Positions 26,584 to 34,807 of a stretch of DNA of 64,000 nucleotides are shown here, piece after piece. The position numbers and the translations under genes are program-made. The stretch lies in the NCBI RefSeq assembly GCF_009604425.1, contig NZ_WEGI01000017.1, positions 62,001 through 126,000 on the forward strand, in the 5' to 3' direction. This DNA is from Nocardia aurantia (GTDB lineage: Bacteria > Actinomycetota > Actinomycetes > Mycobacteriales > Mycobacteriaceae). How positions within the stretch are numbered: position 1 is the first letter of the stretch; each line of letters begins with the position of its first letter. The notes beneath the pieces were generated by a model, which did no database searches, was not told where the DNA came from, and saw only the letters and a program-made list of their open reading frames with translations.

Positions 26584-27057
26584 ATGACCAGTGTGCCCCT
26601 CGACCTGACCGTGCTGGAAGTCGAGTGGGACCACCCGGACGCGGTGACACTGCGCGACGAGATGGCCGCCGAGGTGGGCCCGCGCTACGCCGGCCTGATG
26701 CGCGAATTCCCGGTGAACCCCAACCACGTGGACCCGGACACGGTCGTCCGCACCTACGTGGCGTACGCCGACGGTCCCGCCGGTCACGCGGCGGTCCGCT
26801 GGAACCGCGCCGACCTGGAACTGAAGCGCATGTTCGTCCGCCCCCGCCATCGCGGCTCGTACACCGCCACCGCCCTGCTCGAGGCCGCCGAGCGCACCGC
26901 CCGCACCCTCGCCCTGCCGCGCCTGATCCTGCAAACCGGCCACCTCCAACCGGAAGCGGTCCGCTTCTACGAGCGCAACGGTTACCAGCGCATCCCGCAC
27001 TTCCCGCCCTACGAGGTCCTGCCCCTGTCCCACTGCTTCGAGAAGCGGTTCACCTGA
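26584..27057 (+). CDS. GNAT-family N-acetyltransferase
   Basis: The protein has 157 aa, start ATG 26584. The acetyl-CoA-binding region is LKRMFVRPRHRGSYTATALLE (motif A variant R-H-R-G-S), followed by LPRLILQTGHLQPEAVRFYERNGY, the standard last strands and helix of the GNAT fold. It is a single-domain soluble enzyme with unknown acceptor. It stands alone between the dehydrogenase and the Fic gene. Confidence 0.85.
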   Translation: MTSVPLDLTVLEVEWDHPDAVTLRDEMAAEVGPRYAGLMREFPVNPNHVDPDTVVRTYVAYADGPAGHAAVRWNRADLELKRMFVRPRHRGSYTATALLEAAERTARTLALPRLILQTGHLQPEAVRFYERNGYQRIPHFPPYEVLPLSHCFEKRFT

Positions 27058-27095
27058 GCGCGACCCGCACCGTTCCACACCAACCGGTCGCGACG

Positions 27096-27112
27096 CTATG
27101 ATTGCGTCATAG
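27096..27112. promoter_or_regulatory. Palindrome overlapping the fic promoter
   Basis: CTATGATTGCGTCATAG has 6-bp arms around a 5-bp centre, 12 bp before the fic ATG. It contains TATGAT (27097-27102), a good -10 hexamer, so a protein bound here would block transcription. No ribosome-binding site is visible between it and the ATG, so the mRNA leader is very short. Confidence 0.5.
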
Positions 27113-27124
27113 TATTATGCCGAA

Positions 27125-28261
27125 ATGCTCTTTCCGACACCTGCCCTGACGGCCGCCGACGAGCGTGTGTTGTCCGACGTGGACCGCATGCGGGACGACT
27201 TGCGACATCAACTACAGGGCAGGCCCGCGAAGTGGGCAGGCGGCCTGCGCAAGTTCCTGACCGCGGACGCGGTCGCGGCGTCCAACTCGATCGAAGGGTT
27301 CAAGGTCTCCACCGTCGATGTCGAGGACCTGATGGCGGGGGAGCGCGATGTCGACGTCTCCGATGAGAACCGGGCGGAGACCCTGGCCTATCAGCAGATG
27401 ATGACCTACATCCAGACTTTGCACTCCGTCCCGGATTTCGCCTACGGCAAGGGTCTGTTGAACGCCCTGCACTGGATGTTGCAGGGGCATCGGCACACCG
27501 AACGCAGACCGGCCGGGCAATGGCGTCCGGGCCCGGTCTATGTCACCGACGCCCGCGATCCGAGTATCGCGGCCTACACCGCACCCGGCGTCGAACAGGT
27601 GCCGGCGTTGATGGCGGCGCTCATCGACTGGCTGAACGCCGACGATCGTTCGCATCCGCTGATCCGGGCTGCGATGGCCCACCTCCATCTGGTGTCGATT
27701 CATCCCTGGTCCGACGGCAACGGCCGGATGTCCCGCTCGTTGCAGACTTTGATGATCGCGAGGGAAGGTGTTCTGGCGCCGGAATTCTCGTCCATCGAGG
27801 CGTGGCTCGGCCGTCCCGGCAACACCTGGGAGTACTACCAGGTGCTGGGGCGTCGTGGTCCGACTTATCGCCCGGATCAGGATGTCTCGGACTGGATTCG
27901 CTTCAACCTGATGGCGTATCACCAGCAGGCACAGACCGTGCACGCGCGGTTCGAGCGATCCGGCCGGGTGTGGAATGCGTTGACGGAGTTCGCTTCCGGC
28001 GCGGGGCTCGACGAGCGACCGGTCACCGCTCTCCATGATGTCGCGATGGCCGGGCGGGTGCGCCGCACCCGCTACGAACGCAGTGAGGCGCTGAGTGTGC
28101 AACAGGCGCAACGGGATCTACGCGAGCTGGTGTCGCGCGGCATCCTGGAACCGGTCGGCCGGACCCGGGCCCGGTTCTATGTGGCCGGTCGGTCGTTTCC
28201 CGAGCACGTCCTGGACCTTGCGCGCACCCCGGTCGTGCTGGACGATCCGTACCGCGACTGA
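27125..28261 (+). CDS. Class II Fic-domain protein (protein AMPylator-type)
   Basis: The protein has 378 aa with ATG 27125. The Fic core motif is HPWSDGNGRMSRS, catalytic His at about residue 196; the usual HPF reads HPW. An N-terminal inhibitory motif S-x-x-x-E-G occurs in SNSIEGF at about residues 56-61, which defines self-inhibited class II Fic enzymes. The C-terminal ~70 residues look like a winged helix (LSVQQAQRDLRELVSRGILEPV), seen in Fic proteins that may bind DNA. It is expected to transfer AMP from ATP to a protein hydroxyl, or to remove it. No separate antitoxin gene is adjacent. Confidence 0.85.
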   Translation: MLFPTPALTAADERVLSDVDRMRDDLRHQLQGRPAKWAGGLRKFLTADAVAASNSIEGFKVSTVDVEDLMAGERDVDVSDENRAETLAYQQMMTYIQTLHSVPDFAYGKGLLNALHWMLQGHRHTERRPAGQWRPGPVYVTDARDPSIAAYTAPGVEQVPALMAALIDWLNADDRSHPLIRAAMAHLHLVSIHPWSDGNGRMSRSLQTLMIAREGVLAPEFSSIEAWLGRPGNTWEYYQVLGRRGPTYRPDQDVSDWIRFNLMAYHQQAQTVHARFERSGRVWNALTEFASGAGLDERPVTALHDVAMAGRVRRTRYERSEALSVQQAQRDLRELVSRGILEPVGRTRARFYVAGRSFPEHVLDLARTPVVLDDPYRD

Positions 28262-28321
28262 TTCGTTCGCCCGGCGCCAGTGCGCGACCGCCACCGGGGA
28301 TTTCGCGGCGGGTGCGCCGGA

Positions 28322-29374
28322 TCAAGCCCCGCCGAGGATCTTCAGGGTGTGGTCGACGTCGGCGTTGGTGTTGTGGACGTGGAAGGCGAAGCGCAGGGTG
28401 TTGTTCCGGGCGGTGGCGACGATGCCCGCGGGCGGCAGCAGCGGGGCCAGGCCGGTGGCGTCGGGGATGGTGACGATGGGGGAGCCGGGGGCGGGGAGGG
28501 CGGGGATCGACAGGGCGGACAGGCCGGTGCGGAAGCGGTCGGCGAGGGTCAGGTCGTGGGCGCGGATGGTGTCGACCGTCAGGTGTTCCACCAGTTCCAG
28601 GCCCGACAGCGTGGCGGTGATGCCGAGCCAGTCGGGGGTGTCGTCGAGGCGGCGGATCGTGGACGCGAGGCGTTGCGGGGCATACATTTCCGACCATCTG
28701 TCGGCGGCGGCGTACCAGCCGGGGGCCAGGGGGCGCAGGGTTTCGGCGGCCTCGGGGCCGGCCGCGAGGAAGGTCACGCTGCGGGCGCCGAGCAGCCATT
28801 TGAAGGTGGCGCAGACCCAGTAGTCGGCGTCGTCGAAACGCAGGGGCAGCCAGCCGGCGGCCTGGCTGGCGTCGAGGAGCAGGCGGGCACCGTGCGCCCT
28901 TGTCGCCGTGCGCAATTCGGGTGCGTCGAGGATTCGGCCGTCGGCGGACTGGACCAGGCTCGCGGCCACCAGGGCGGTACGCGGGCGCACCTCGGCGGCG
29001 AGATCCTCGAGCGGTACGGTGCGCACCGACAGGTCGCCGCGGTACCGGAAGGGGTTCGACACCGACGCGAAATCGCCTGCGGCGACGAGCACTTCCGCGC
29101 CGGCGGGCAGGGCCGCGGCGATCGGGCCGATCAGGGCGGCCACCGTGCTGCCGACGGCCACGTCGTCGGCGGTCGCGCCGGTCAGCAGCCGCGCGAAGGC
29201 CGCGCGCGCCGGATCCACCCGGTCGTCGTGCTTGTTGGGCGCCGCCCGCCCGGCCACCCAGTCGTCGGTGACCGCACGCACGGCGGCGAGCGCCCGCGCG
29301 GGCGGCAGGCCGTAGCTCGCGGTGTTGAGGTAGATGGCGTCGGTGGCGAATTCGCCGGGTGCGAGGGGCTGCAT
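28322..29374 (-). CDS. Class V aminotransferase (PLP enzyme)
   Basis: The protein has 350 aa. The ATG at 29374 begins just before IYLNTASYGLPP, the usual N-terminal substrate segment of the family. Further landmarks: ADDVAVGSTVAALIG, LLLDASQAAGWLPL (Asp that pairs with the pyridine nitrogen) and CATFKWLLGARSVTFLA, where the Lys should bind PLP. It fits cysteine-desulfurase/isopenicillin-N-epimerase-like class V enzymes, but no desulfurase Cys loop is evident. Reaction unknown. A TetR gene lies 65 bp upstream on the same strand. Confidence 0.8.
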   Translation of the reverse strand: MQPLAPGEFATDAIYLNTASYGLPPARALAAVRAVTDDWVAGRAAPNKHDDRVDPARAAFARLLTGATADDVAVGSTVAALIGPIAAALPAGAEVLVAAGDFASVSNPFRYRGDLSVRTVPLEDLAAEVRPRTALVAASLVQSADGRILDAPELRTATRAHGARLLLDASQAAGWLPLRFDDADYWVCATFKWLLGARSVTFLAAGPEAAETLRPLAPGWYAAADRWSEMYAPQRLASTIRRLDDTPDWLGITATLSGLELVEHLTVDTIRAHDLTLADRFRTGLSALSIPALPAPGSPIVTIPDATGLAPLLPPAGIVATARNNTLRFAFHVHNTNADVDHTLKILGGA

Positions 29375-29439
29375 GGTTTCAGTGTCGAACCGGCGCCACC
29401 ACCCGCGCCAGAGCCACCGGTGATCCGCTGGACCGCGAC

Positions 29440-30006
29440 TCAGATCGGGTGCAGGCCGTTGACCGCGACCGAGAGCAGGCGGGGAGCGGCCTCGGGGGAG
29501 TGTTCGCAGGCGGTCGCGATGCCGTGGCCCAGCCGGATCAGGTCGCGCGGTTCGATGTCGGTGCGGACCAGGCCGGCCCGCTGGGCCGGGATCAGCACGG
29601 CCGCGGCCGCGTCGGTCATCATGGTGCGGCACAGGGTGAAGGTTTCGGAGGTCTGATCCATCGAGGCCTTCAGGGTGAGCGCCAGGCTGTGCTCGCTCAG
29701 CACGTAGGTGACCTGGTCGTACAGCCACTGCTCCAGGGCCTTCATCGGCTCCAGGGTCTCGACCAGTTCGTAGGCGCGGGCGGCCAGGTGCTCGATGCGG
29801 GCGCGATAGACGGCCTCGATCAGCGCCTCCCGGTTGGGGAAGTGGCGGTAGAGCGTGCCCGCGCCGACGCAGGCGCGCCGCGCGATGTCGTCCAGGGGCG
29901 CCTCGGGGCCGTGCTCGGTGAATGCCTGCCGGGCGCACTCGATGATGCGCTCGTAGTTGCGCCGCGCGTCGGCGCGCATCGGCCGCCCTGGAGACGGTGC
30001 GTCCAC
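29440..30006 (-). CDS. TetR-family repressor of the adjacent efflux pump
   Basis: The protein has 188 aa, GTG start at 30006. The N-terminal helix-turn-helix runs from about residue 30 to 65: APLDDIARRACVGAGTLYRHFPNREALIEAVY. The C-terminal half is a ligand-binding helical domain. It is divergent from a DHA2 efflux gene across 125 bp that contain three copies of a 15-bp palindromic element. The arrangement is that of a drug-responsive TetR repressor controlling itself and its pump. Confidence 0.9.
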   Translation of the reverse strand: MDAPSPGRPMRADARRNYERIIECARQAFTEHGPEAPLDDIARRACVGAGTLYRHFPNREALIEAVYRARIEHLAARAYELVETLEPMKALEQWLYDQVTYVLSEHSLALTLKASMDQTSETFTLCRTMMTDAAAAVLIPAQRAGLVRTDIEPRDLIRLGHGIATACEHSPEAAPRLLSVAVNGLHPI

Positions 30007-30023
30007 GAACCCTCCACTGGAAA

Positions 30024-30104
30024 CGGACAGACTCTCCGCTTACTCTTGCGTAAACGGAGACTATCTCCCTATGCTATCCCCATCGGAAACGGAGAGTCTC
30101 TCCG
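30024..30104. promoter_or_regulatory. Three TetR operator copies with embedded efflux promoter
   Basis: A 15-bp element recurs at 30024-30038 (CGGACAGACTCTCCG), 30055-30069 (CGGAGACTATCTCCC) and 30090-30104 (CGGAGAGTCTCTCCG, a perfect palindrome around the central T). A rightward promoter candidate is TTGCGT at 30046-30051 with TATGCT at 30070-30075 (18-bp spacer). The second copy fills that spacer and the third lies just past the start point, so binding would block the pump promoter. Confidence 0.72.
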
Positions 30105-30131
30105 CTTAGTTCCCTCACCGATGGAGCGTCC

Positions 30132-31556
30132 TTGTCTACTACCACTACTGTGTCTTCCGGCGCGCCGGTTCGGGCCCGATTCGGGCAAACGCGGCCGGGT
30201 GTCGTGCTGACCACCCTGCTCAGCGGTCAGCTGATGATCATGCTCGACATCACCGTCATGAACGTGGCCCTGCCGCGCATCCGGTCGGATCTGGACTTCA
30301 GTCCGACCGGCCTGTCCTGGGTGATGAACGCCTACACGCTGGTTTTCGGCGGGTTGCTGCTGCTCGGCGGCCGTGCCGGTGACCTGTTCGGGCGACGGCG
30401 GTTGTTCCTGATCGGCGTCGCCCTGTTCACGCTGGCCTCGCTCGGCGGCGGGCTGGCGCCGTCGGCGGCGTGGCTGCTGGTCGCGCGGGTGGTGCAGGGC
30501 ATCGGCGGCGCGCTCGCCGGACCCAACACGCTGGCGATCCTGACCACCACATTCAGCGAGCCGAAGGCCCGAATCCGGGCGCTGGCATGGTTTTCCACGA
30601 TCGGCAGTGCCGGGTTCGCGATCGGGCTGATCGTGGGCGGCCTGCTCACGCAATGGTTCGGCTGGCGGTCCGTGCTGTTCATCAATGTGCCGATCGGCGC
30701 GGCGGTGGTGGCGGCCGGCCTGCGTTATCTGCCGGACACGCCCCGGCAGCCGGCCCGGCTGGACCTGCCCGGCGCGGTCACCGCGACCGGCGGTGTCGCC
30801 GCGCTGGTGTACGGATTCATCGAGGCAGCCGCGCACGGCTGGTCGGCTGCGGCCACCGATATCTCGCTGGGCGCGGGCGTTCTGCTGATCCTCGCGTTCG
30901 TGGCGATCGAATTCCGCACGGCGCAACCGCTGCTGCCGTTGTACCTGTTCGCCGACCGCAATCGCGCGGCCGCCTACGCCAATTTCTTCCTCGGGCCGAT
31001 GGCGGGCATGTCGATGTTCTTCTTCCTCACCCAGTATTTGCAGGAGGTGCGTGGAATGAGCTCGCTGACAACGGGTTTCGCTTTCCTGCCGACGGCGGTC
31101 ACGATGTTCACCCTGGTGCGCCTGATCCCGCGGCTGCTGCCCCGGCTCGGTCCCAAGGTGATGACCATGACCGGCACGACACTGATGATCGGCGGCCTGG
31201 TGCTGCTGGTCTTTCTCACCACCGACACCGCGTATTTCCCGGTGATCTTCGTGGCGACGGCACTGATCGGCACCGGGATCGGCCTGGCCTTCGCGCCGTT
31301 GAACGTGCTGATCATGGCGAATGTGCCGCCCGCCGAGGCGGGGGCGGCCGGTGGCGCGCTACAGACGTTGCAGCAGACCGGATCCGCGCTCGGGCTGGCC
31401 ATCCTGGTCACCGTATTCGGCACCGTGAGTCGGCACGCCACCGGCTCGGCCCATCATGTGCTGACCGAGGGAGTCACCGCCGCGTTCGCGGGTTCGGCGG
31501 CGATCGCGGTGCTCACGCTGGTGATCGCCACCACCTTCCGGCGGCCGGCGAACTGA
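30132..31556 (+). CDS. DHA2-family MFS drug efflux transporter
   Basis: The protein has 474 aa from a TTG start with GGAG at about 30123-30126. It has about 14 hydrophobic segments. The first contains the DHA2 signature MLDITVMNVALPRIRSDL, followed by WVMNAYTLVFGGLLLLGGRAGDLFGRRRLF (motif A type) and motif C-like IGSAGFAIGLIVGG. EmrB/QacA-type proteins export drugs or cationic compounds using the proton gradient. Expression is probably controlled by the divergent TetR. Confidence 0.88.
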   Translation: MSTTTTVSSGAPVRARFGQTRPGVVLTTLLSGQLMIMLDITVMNVALPRIRSDLDFSPTGLSWVMNAYTLVFGGLLLLGGRAGDLFGRRRLFLIGVALFTLASLGGGLAPSAAWLLVARVVQGIGGALAGPNTLAILTTTFSEPKARIRALAWFSTIGSAGFAIGLIVGGLLTQWFGWRSVLFINVPIGAAVVAAGLRYLPDTPRQPARLDLPGAVTATGGVAALVYGFIEAAAHGWSAAATDISLGAGVLLILAFVAIEFRTAQPLLPLYLFADRNRAAAYANFFLGPMAGMSMFFFLTQYLQEVRGMSSLTTGFAFLPTAVTMFTLVRLIPRLLPRLGPKVMTMTGTTLMIGGLVLLVFLTTDTAYFPVIFVATALIGTGIGLAFAPLNVLIMANVPPAEAGAAGGALQTLQQTGSALGLAILVTVFGTVSRHATGSAHHVLTEGVTAAFAGSAAIAVLTLVIATTFRRPAN

Positions 31557-31569
31557 GCGCCGCCGGACT

Positions 31570-31603
31570 CGGACCCGCCGTGCCCTTCGGCCCGGCGGGT
31601 CCG
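31570..31603 (+). terminator. Stem-loop downstream of efflux gene
   Basis: An 11-bp perfect inverted repeat (CGGACCCGCCG at 31570-31580 with its complement at 31593-31603, 12-base loop) starts 13 bp after the stop codon. There is no U-tract, as is common for actinobacterial terminators. Confidence 0.55.
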
Positions 31604-31612
31604 GCCGCTCGC

Positions 31613-31679
31613 GAATCGGGCCGTCGTGAATCCGGCCACAGCGAATCCGGTCCCAGCGAATCAAAACTCACAATGAATC
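31613..31679. repeat. GAATC direct repeats with 15-bp period
   Basis: GAATC begins at 31613, 31628, 31643, 31658 and 31675. The first four are exactly 15 bp apart and the second and third units share GAATCCGG. The array lies between the efflux terminator and the start of the oxygenase/importer operon. It could be an iterated regulatory element or a decayed tandem repeat. Confidence 0.5.
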
Positions 31680-31722
31680 AAAGGGGGCTACCGGCGGCCC
31701 CGTGCGCCTACCATCCGGAAGG

Positions 31723-32730
31723 GTGACTGCCCGTCTGCCGTTGATCGACATCTCCAGGTTCCGGGGGCCCGCCGCCGAGCGGGCGGCGTTCCTCGACGAC
31801 CTGCGGCACGCCGCCCACGAGGTCGGCTTCTTCTACGTCGTCGGCCACGGCGTGCCGGACGAGCTGACCACCGGAATCTTTGATGTGGCACGGCAATTCT
31901 TCGCGTTGCCGGTCGAACAGCGCCGCGAGATCGAGAACATCCACTCACCCCAGTTCCGCGGATACACCAGCACCGGACACGAATACACCGCCGGCGCACC
32001 GGATCGCCGCGAGCAGATCGATATCGGCCCGGAGCGCGAGGCGCCGGCCCCGGTGCCGGGCGCCCCGGCCTGGACCCGGCTGATCGGCCCCAACCAGTGG
32101 CCGGCGCGACTGCCGCGGTTGCGCGAGATCACCCTCGCCTGGCAGGCGGAGGCGCTGCGGGTGAGCCGGGAGGTGTTGCGCGCCTTGTCCGTCGCGCTCG
32201 GCCAGGACGAGAGCTACTTCGACGCCTGGTTCGACGAGCAGGCGTCGACACACGTGAAGATCATCCACTATCCGGGCCGCGAGACCGCTGATTCGGATCA
32301 GGGGGTCGGTGCGCACAAGGACTACGGTTATCTCGCGCTGCTGCAACAGGACGAGATCGGCGGGCTGCAGGTGCAGGGCCCGGACGGCTGGTTCGACGCG
32401 ACGCCGGTACCCGGCAGTTTCGTGTTCAACATCGGCGAGATGCTCGAGATCGCCACGCGCGGTTACCTGATCGCGACCCGGCACCGGGTGGTCAGCCCGG
32501 CGCCGGGCGTGGACCGTTATTCGGTGCCGTTCTTCCTCGGGCCCCGTCTGGACGCCGTGGTCGAACCACTCACGCTCCCAGCGGATCTGGCGGCCCGGGC
32601 GCGCGGCGTCAGCGCCGAGGCGGACAACCCGCTGCTGGCCGCGTACGGGGAGAACGCGCTGATCGGCTGGCTGCGTTCGCATCCGCGGGTGGCGCGGCGC
32701 TGGTGGTCCGACGTGCTGGAGCAGTCTTGA
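31723..32730 (+). CDS. 2-oxoglutarate/Fe(II)-dependent oxygenase, isopenicillin-N-synthase-like
   Basis: The protein has 335 aa from GTG at 31723 with GGAAGG close upstream. The N-terminal DIOX_N region shows LPLIDISRFRG and EVGFFYVVGHGVP. The iron triad is His198 and Asp200 (GAHKDYGYLAL) and His254 (ATRHRVV). The 2-oxoglutarate carboxylate site is the RxS motif Arg265-Tyr-Ser267. It is a cytoplasmic oxygenase of unknown substrate. As the first gene of an eight-gene overlapping operon with a sulfhydrylase-like enzyme and a peptide-type importer, it probably acts on the imported compound. Confidence 0.83.
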   Translation: MTARLPLIDISRFRGPAAERAAFLDDLRHAAHEVGFFYVVGHGVPDELTTGIFDVARQFFALPVEQRREIENIHSPQFRGYTSTGHEYTAGAPDRREQIDIGPEREAPAPVPGAPAWTRLIGPNQWPARLPRLREITLAWQAEALRVSREVLRALSVALGQDESYFDAWFDEQASTHVKIIHYPGRETADSDQGVGAHKDYGYLALLQQDEIGGLQVQGPDGWFDATPVPGSFVFNIGEMLEIATRGYLIATRHRVVSPAPGVDRYSVPFFLGPRLDAVVEPLTLPADLAARARGVSAEADNPLLAAYGENALIGWLRSHPRVARRWWSDVLEQS

Positions 32731-34013
32731 GCGAGGACTGGTCCTTCGAGACCCGGCAGATCCACAGTGGGGCACAACCGGATCCGGTCACCGGCGCGCG
32801 CGCCACACCGGTCTATCAGACCACCTCGTACGTCTTCCACGACGCCGAGCACGCCGCGGCGACCTTCGCGTTGCGCGATGCCGAGACCCACGCCTACACC
32901 CGGGTGTCGAACCCGACCACGGCGGTCGCCGAGGCGCGACTGGCCGCGCTGGAGGGCGGGGTCGGTGCGGTGGCGGTGGCCAGCGGGCAGGCGGCGGTAT
33001 CGCTGGCCCTGCTGACGATCGCGCGGGCCGGCGACCATGTCGTCGCGGCCGCCACGCTCTACGGCGGCACCTACAACCTGCTCGCCTACACCTTCGCCGA
33101 TCTCGGCATCACCGTCGATTTCGTGCGCGACCCGGACGACGCGGCACAGTGGCAGGCGGCGATCCGGCCGAACACCAAGGCGCTGTTCGCCGAGACCGTG
33201 GGCAATCCGCTGGGCAACGTCCTCGACATCGCCGCGGTCGCGGAGATCGCCCACGCCGCCGGGGTGCCGCTGGTGGTCGACAACACCGTTCCCACACCGT
33301 ATCTGCTGCGACCGATCGAGCACGGCGCCGACATCGTGGTGCATTCGACCACGAAATTCCTCTCCGGGCACGGCACCGCGATCGGCGGCGCCGTGATCGA
33401 CAGCGGCCGTTTCGATTTCGCCGCCGACCCGCGACGCTGGCCGCAGCTGAACGCACCGGACCCGAGCTATCACGGCCTGGTCTTCGGCGCCGATTTCGCC
33501 GAGCTCGGCTATCTGACCCGATTGCGCACCAAGCTGCTTCGCGACCTCGGCCCGGCGGTCTCGCCGTTCAACAGTTTCCTGTTGCTGCACGGGCTGGAAA
33601 CGCTGTCGCTGCGGGTGGCCCGGCACAGTGCGAACGCGTTCGCGATCGCCGAATGGCTGTCCGCCCGGCCCGAAGTCGAGCGGGTGCACTACGCCGGGCT
33701 GCCGTCGAGCCGCTGGCACGACGCCGCGAAACGGTATCTGCCGCACGGGGCCGGCGGGGTGCTCGCGTTCGAGCTGACCGGCGGGTCGGACGCGGGGCGC
33801 CGCTTGGTCGACCGATTGCGACTGTTCAGCCACCTCGCCAATATCGGCGATGTGCGCAGCCTGGTGATCCATCCGGCCTCGACCACGCACGCGCAGCTGG
33901 ACGCCGCGCAGCAGCTCGACAGCGGGGTGACCCCCGGTCTGGTACGCCTGTCGGCGGGCCTGGAAGGGACACGCGATCTGATCGCGGATCTGGAAGAGGG
34001 ATTGGGTGGCTGA
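32727..34013 (+). CDS. O-acetylhomoserine aminocarboxypropyltransferase-like PLP enzyme
   Basis: The protein has 428 aa from a TTG start overlapping the oxygenase stop (TTGA); GGAG lies about 11 bases upstream. An in-frame GTG at 32703 is an alternative. It is a Cys/Met-metabolism PLP-fold enzyme: FETRQIHSGAQPDPVTGAR, TPVYQTTSYVF, NPTTAVAEARLAALEGG, VVDNTVPTPYLLRP, and the PLP Lys in HSTTKFLSGHGT (about residue 210). Length and N-terminus fit O-acetylhomoserine sulfhydrylase (MetY). Being inside an importer operon, it may instead work as a C-S lyase releasing sulfur from an imported compound. Confidence 0.83.
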   Translation: MSEDWSFETRQIHSGAQPDPVTGARATPVYQTTSYVFHDAEHAAATFALRDAETHAYTRVSNPTTAVAEARLAALEGGVGAVAVASGQAAVSLALLTIARAGDHVVAAATLYGGTYNLLAYTFADLGITVDFVRDPDDAAQWQAAIRPNTKALFAETVGNPLGNVLDIAAVAEIAHAAGVPLVVDNTVPTPYLLRPIEHGADIVVHSTTKFLSGHGTAIGGAVIDSGRFDFAADPRRWPQLNAPDPSYHGLVFGADFAELGYLTRLRTKLLRDLGPAVSPFNSFLLLHGLETLSLRVARHSANAFAIAEWLSARPEVERVHYAGLPSSRWHDAAKRYLPHGAGGVLAFELTGGSDAGRRLVDRLRLFSHLANIGDVRSLVIHPASTTHAQLDAAQQLDSGVTPGLVRLSAGLEGTRDLIADLEEGLGG

Positions 34014-34797
34014 ATTCGACGGCGCGACCGGAACCGTCCACTACCGGCGCTGGGAACCGGAGCGGCCGCGCGCCCTGGTCGTGTTCTGCCACGGGCTCGG
34101 CGAACACATCGGCAGCTACGAGCCGCTCGCGGCCGCGCTACGGGCGGCCGGATTCGCGTTCTGGGCCGCCGATCACGCCGGGCACGGCCGCAGTGCGGGT
34201 GAGCGCGTGCTGATCACGTCGGTCGACGATCTGATCACCGACGCCGCCACCCTGATCGGGCTGGCGCGGCAGCGACATCCGGACCTGCCGCTGGTCGTGG
34301 CCGGACATTCCCTGGGCGCGCTGGTGTCCACACTGCTCGTCGCCGAACGCGGCGTGCCCGCGACGGCTCTGGTGCTGGCCGGCTCCTCGCTGGTCGCCGC
34401 GGGAGAGAGCTGGGTGGTGAAAGTGCTGTCCGCGGGCACCGATCCGTGGGAACTGCGCCGCGATCCGAGCGAGATGGTCCGGGATCCGGCCTACGCGCGG
34501 CAGATTCGCGAGGACCCGCTGACCTGGCAGGGCGGGCTACGGCTCGAGACGATCGGCGCGCTCGGCGAGGTCGCGCCGCGCATTCCGGCGGCCCTCGAAA
34601 AGCTCACGCTGCCGGTACTTTTCGTGCACGGCGCGGACGACGACATGGCGCCGGTCGCCGGGGTCCGGCAGGCGGTGGCGGCGCTCCCGGATGCCCGCGC
34701 CGCGATCTTCCCGGAGGATCGGCACAACATCCTCAACGAAATCGACCGCGACGAGGTGTTCCGCGCCGTGGTGGCCTTCATCGACGAGCAGCTGTAA
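34006..34797 (+). CDS. Alpha/beta hydrolase, monoacylglycerol-lipase-like
   Basis: The protein has 263 aa from a GTG overlapping the previous stop by 8 bp. The oxyanion segment FCHGLGEHIGSYEPLA and the GHGRS block are typical of monoacylglycerol lipases. The nucleophile elbow is AGHSLGAL, the acid lies in VHGADDDMAP and the His in EDRHNILNE. It is soluble. It probably hydrolyses an ester or related bond in the imported substrate. Ten bases separate it from the binding-protein gene. Confidence 0.83.
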   Translation: MAEFDGATGTVHYRRWEPERPRALVVFCHGLGEHIGSYEPLAAALRAAGFAFWAADHAGHGRSAGERVLITSVDDLITDAATLIGLARQRHPDLPLVVAGHSLGALVSTLLVAERGVPATALVLAGSSLVAAGESWVVKVLSAGTDPWELRRDPSEMVRDPAYARQIREDPLTWQGGLRLETIGALGEVAPRIPAALEKLTLPVLFVHGADDDMAPVAGVRQAVAALPDARAAIFPEDRHNILNEIDRDEVFRAVVAFIDEQL

Positions 34798-34807
34798 AGG
34801 ATCCACG

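Noticed and set aside
31613..31679. CRISPR-like array
   Set aside because: Repeat unit is only 5-8 conserved bases with 15-bp period and no cas genes; not a CRISPR.
32703..34013. GTG 32703 as start of the MetY-like gene
   Set aside because: It would place 24 bp more inside the oxygenase gene; TTG 32727 gives the TTGA stop/start overlap used throughout this operon and has GGAG upstream. Not excluded.
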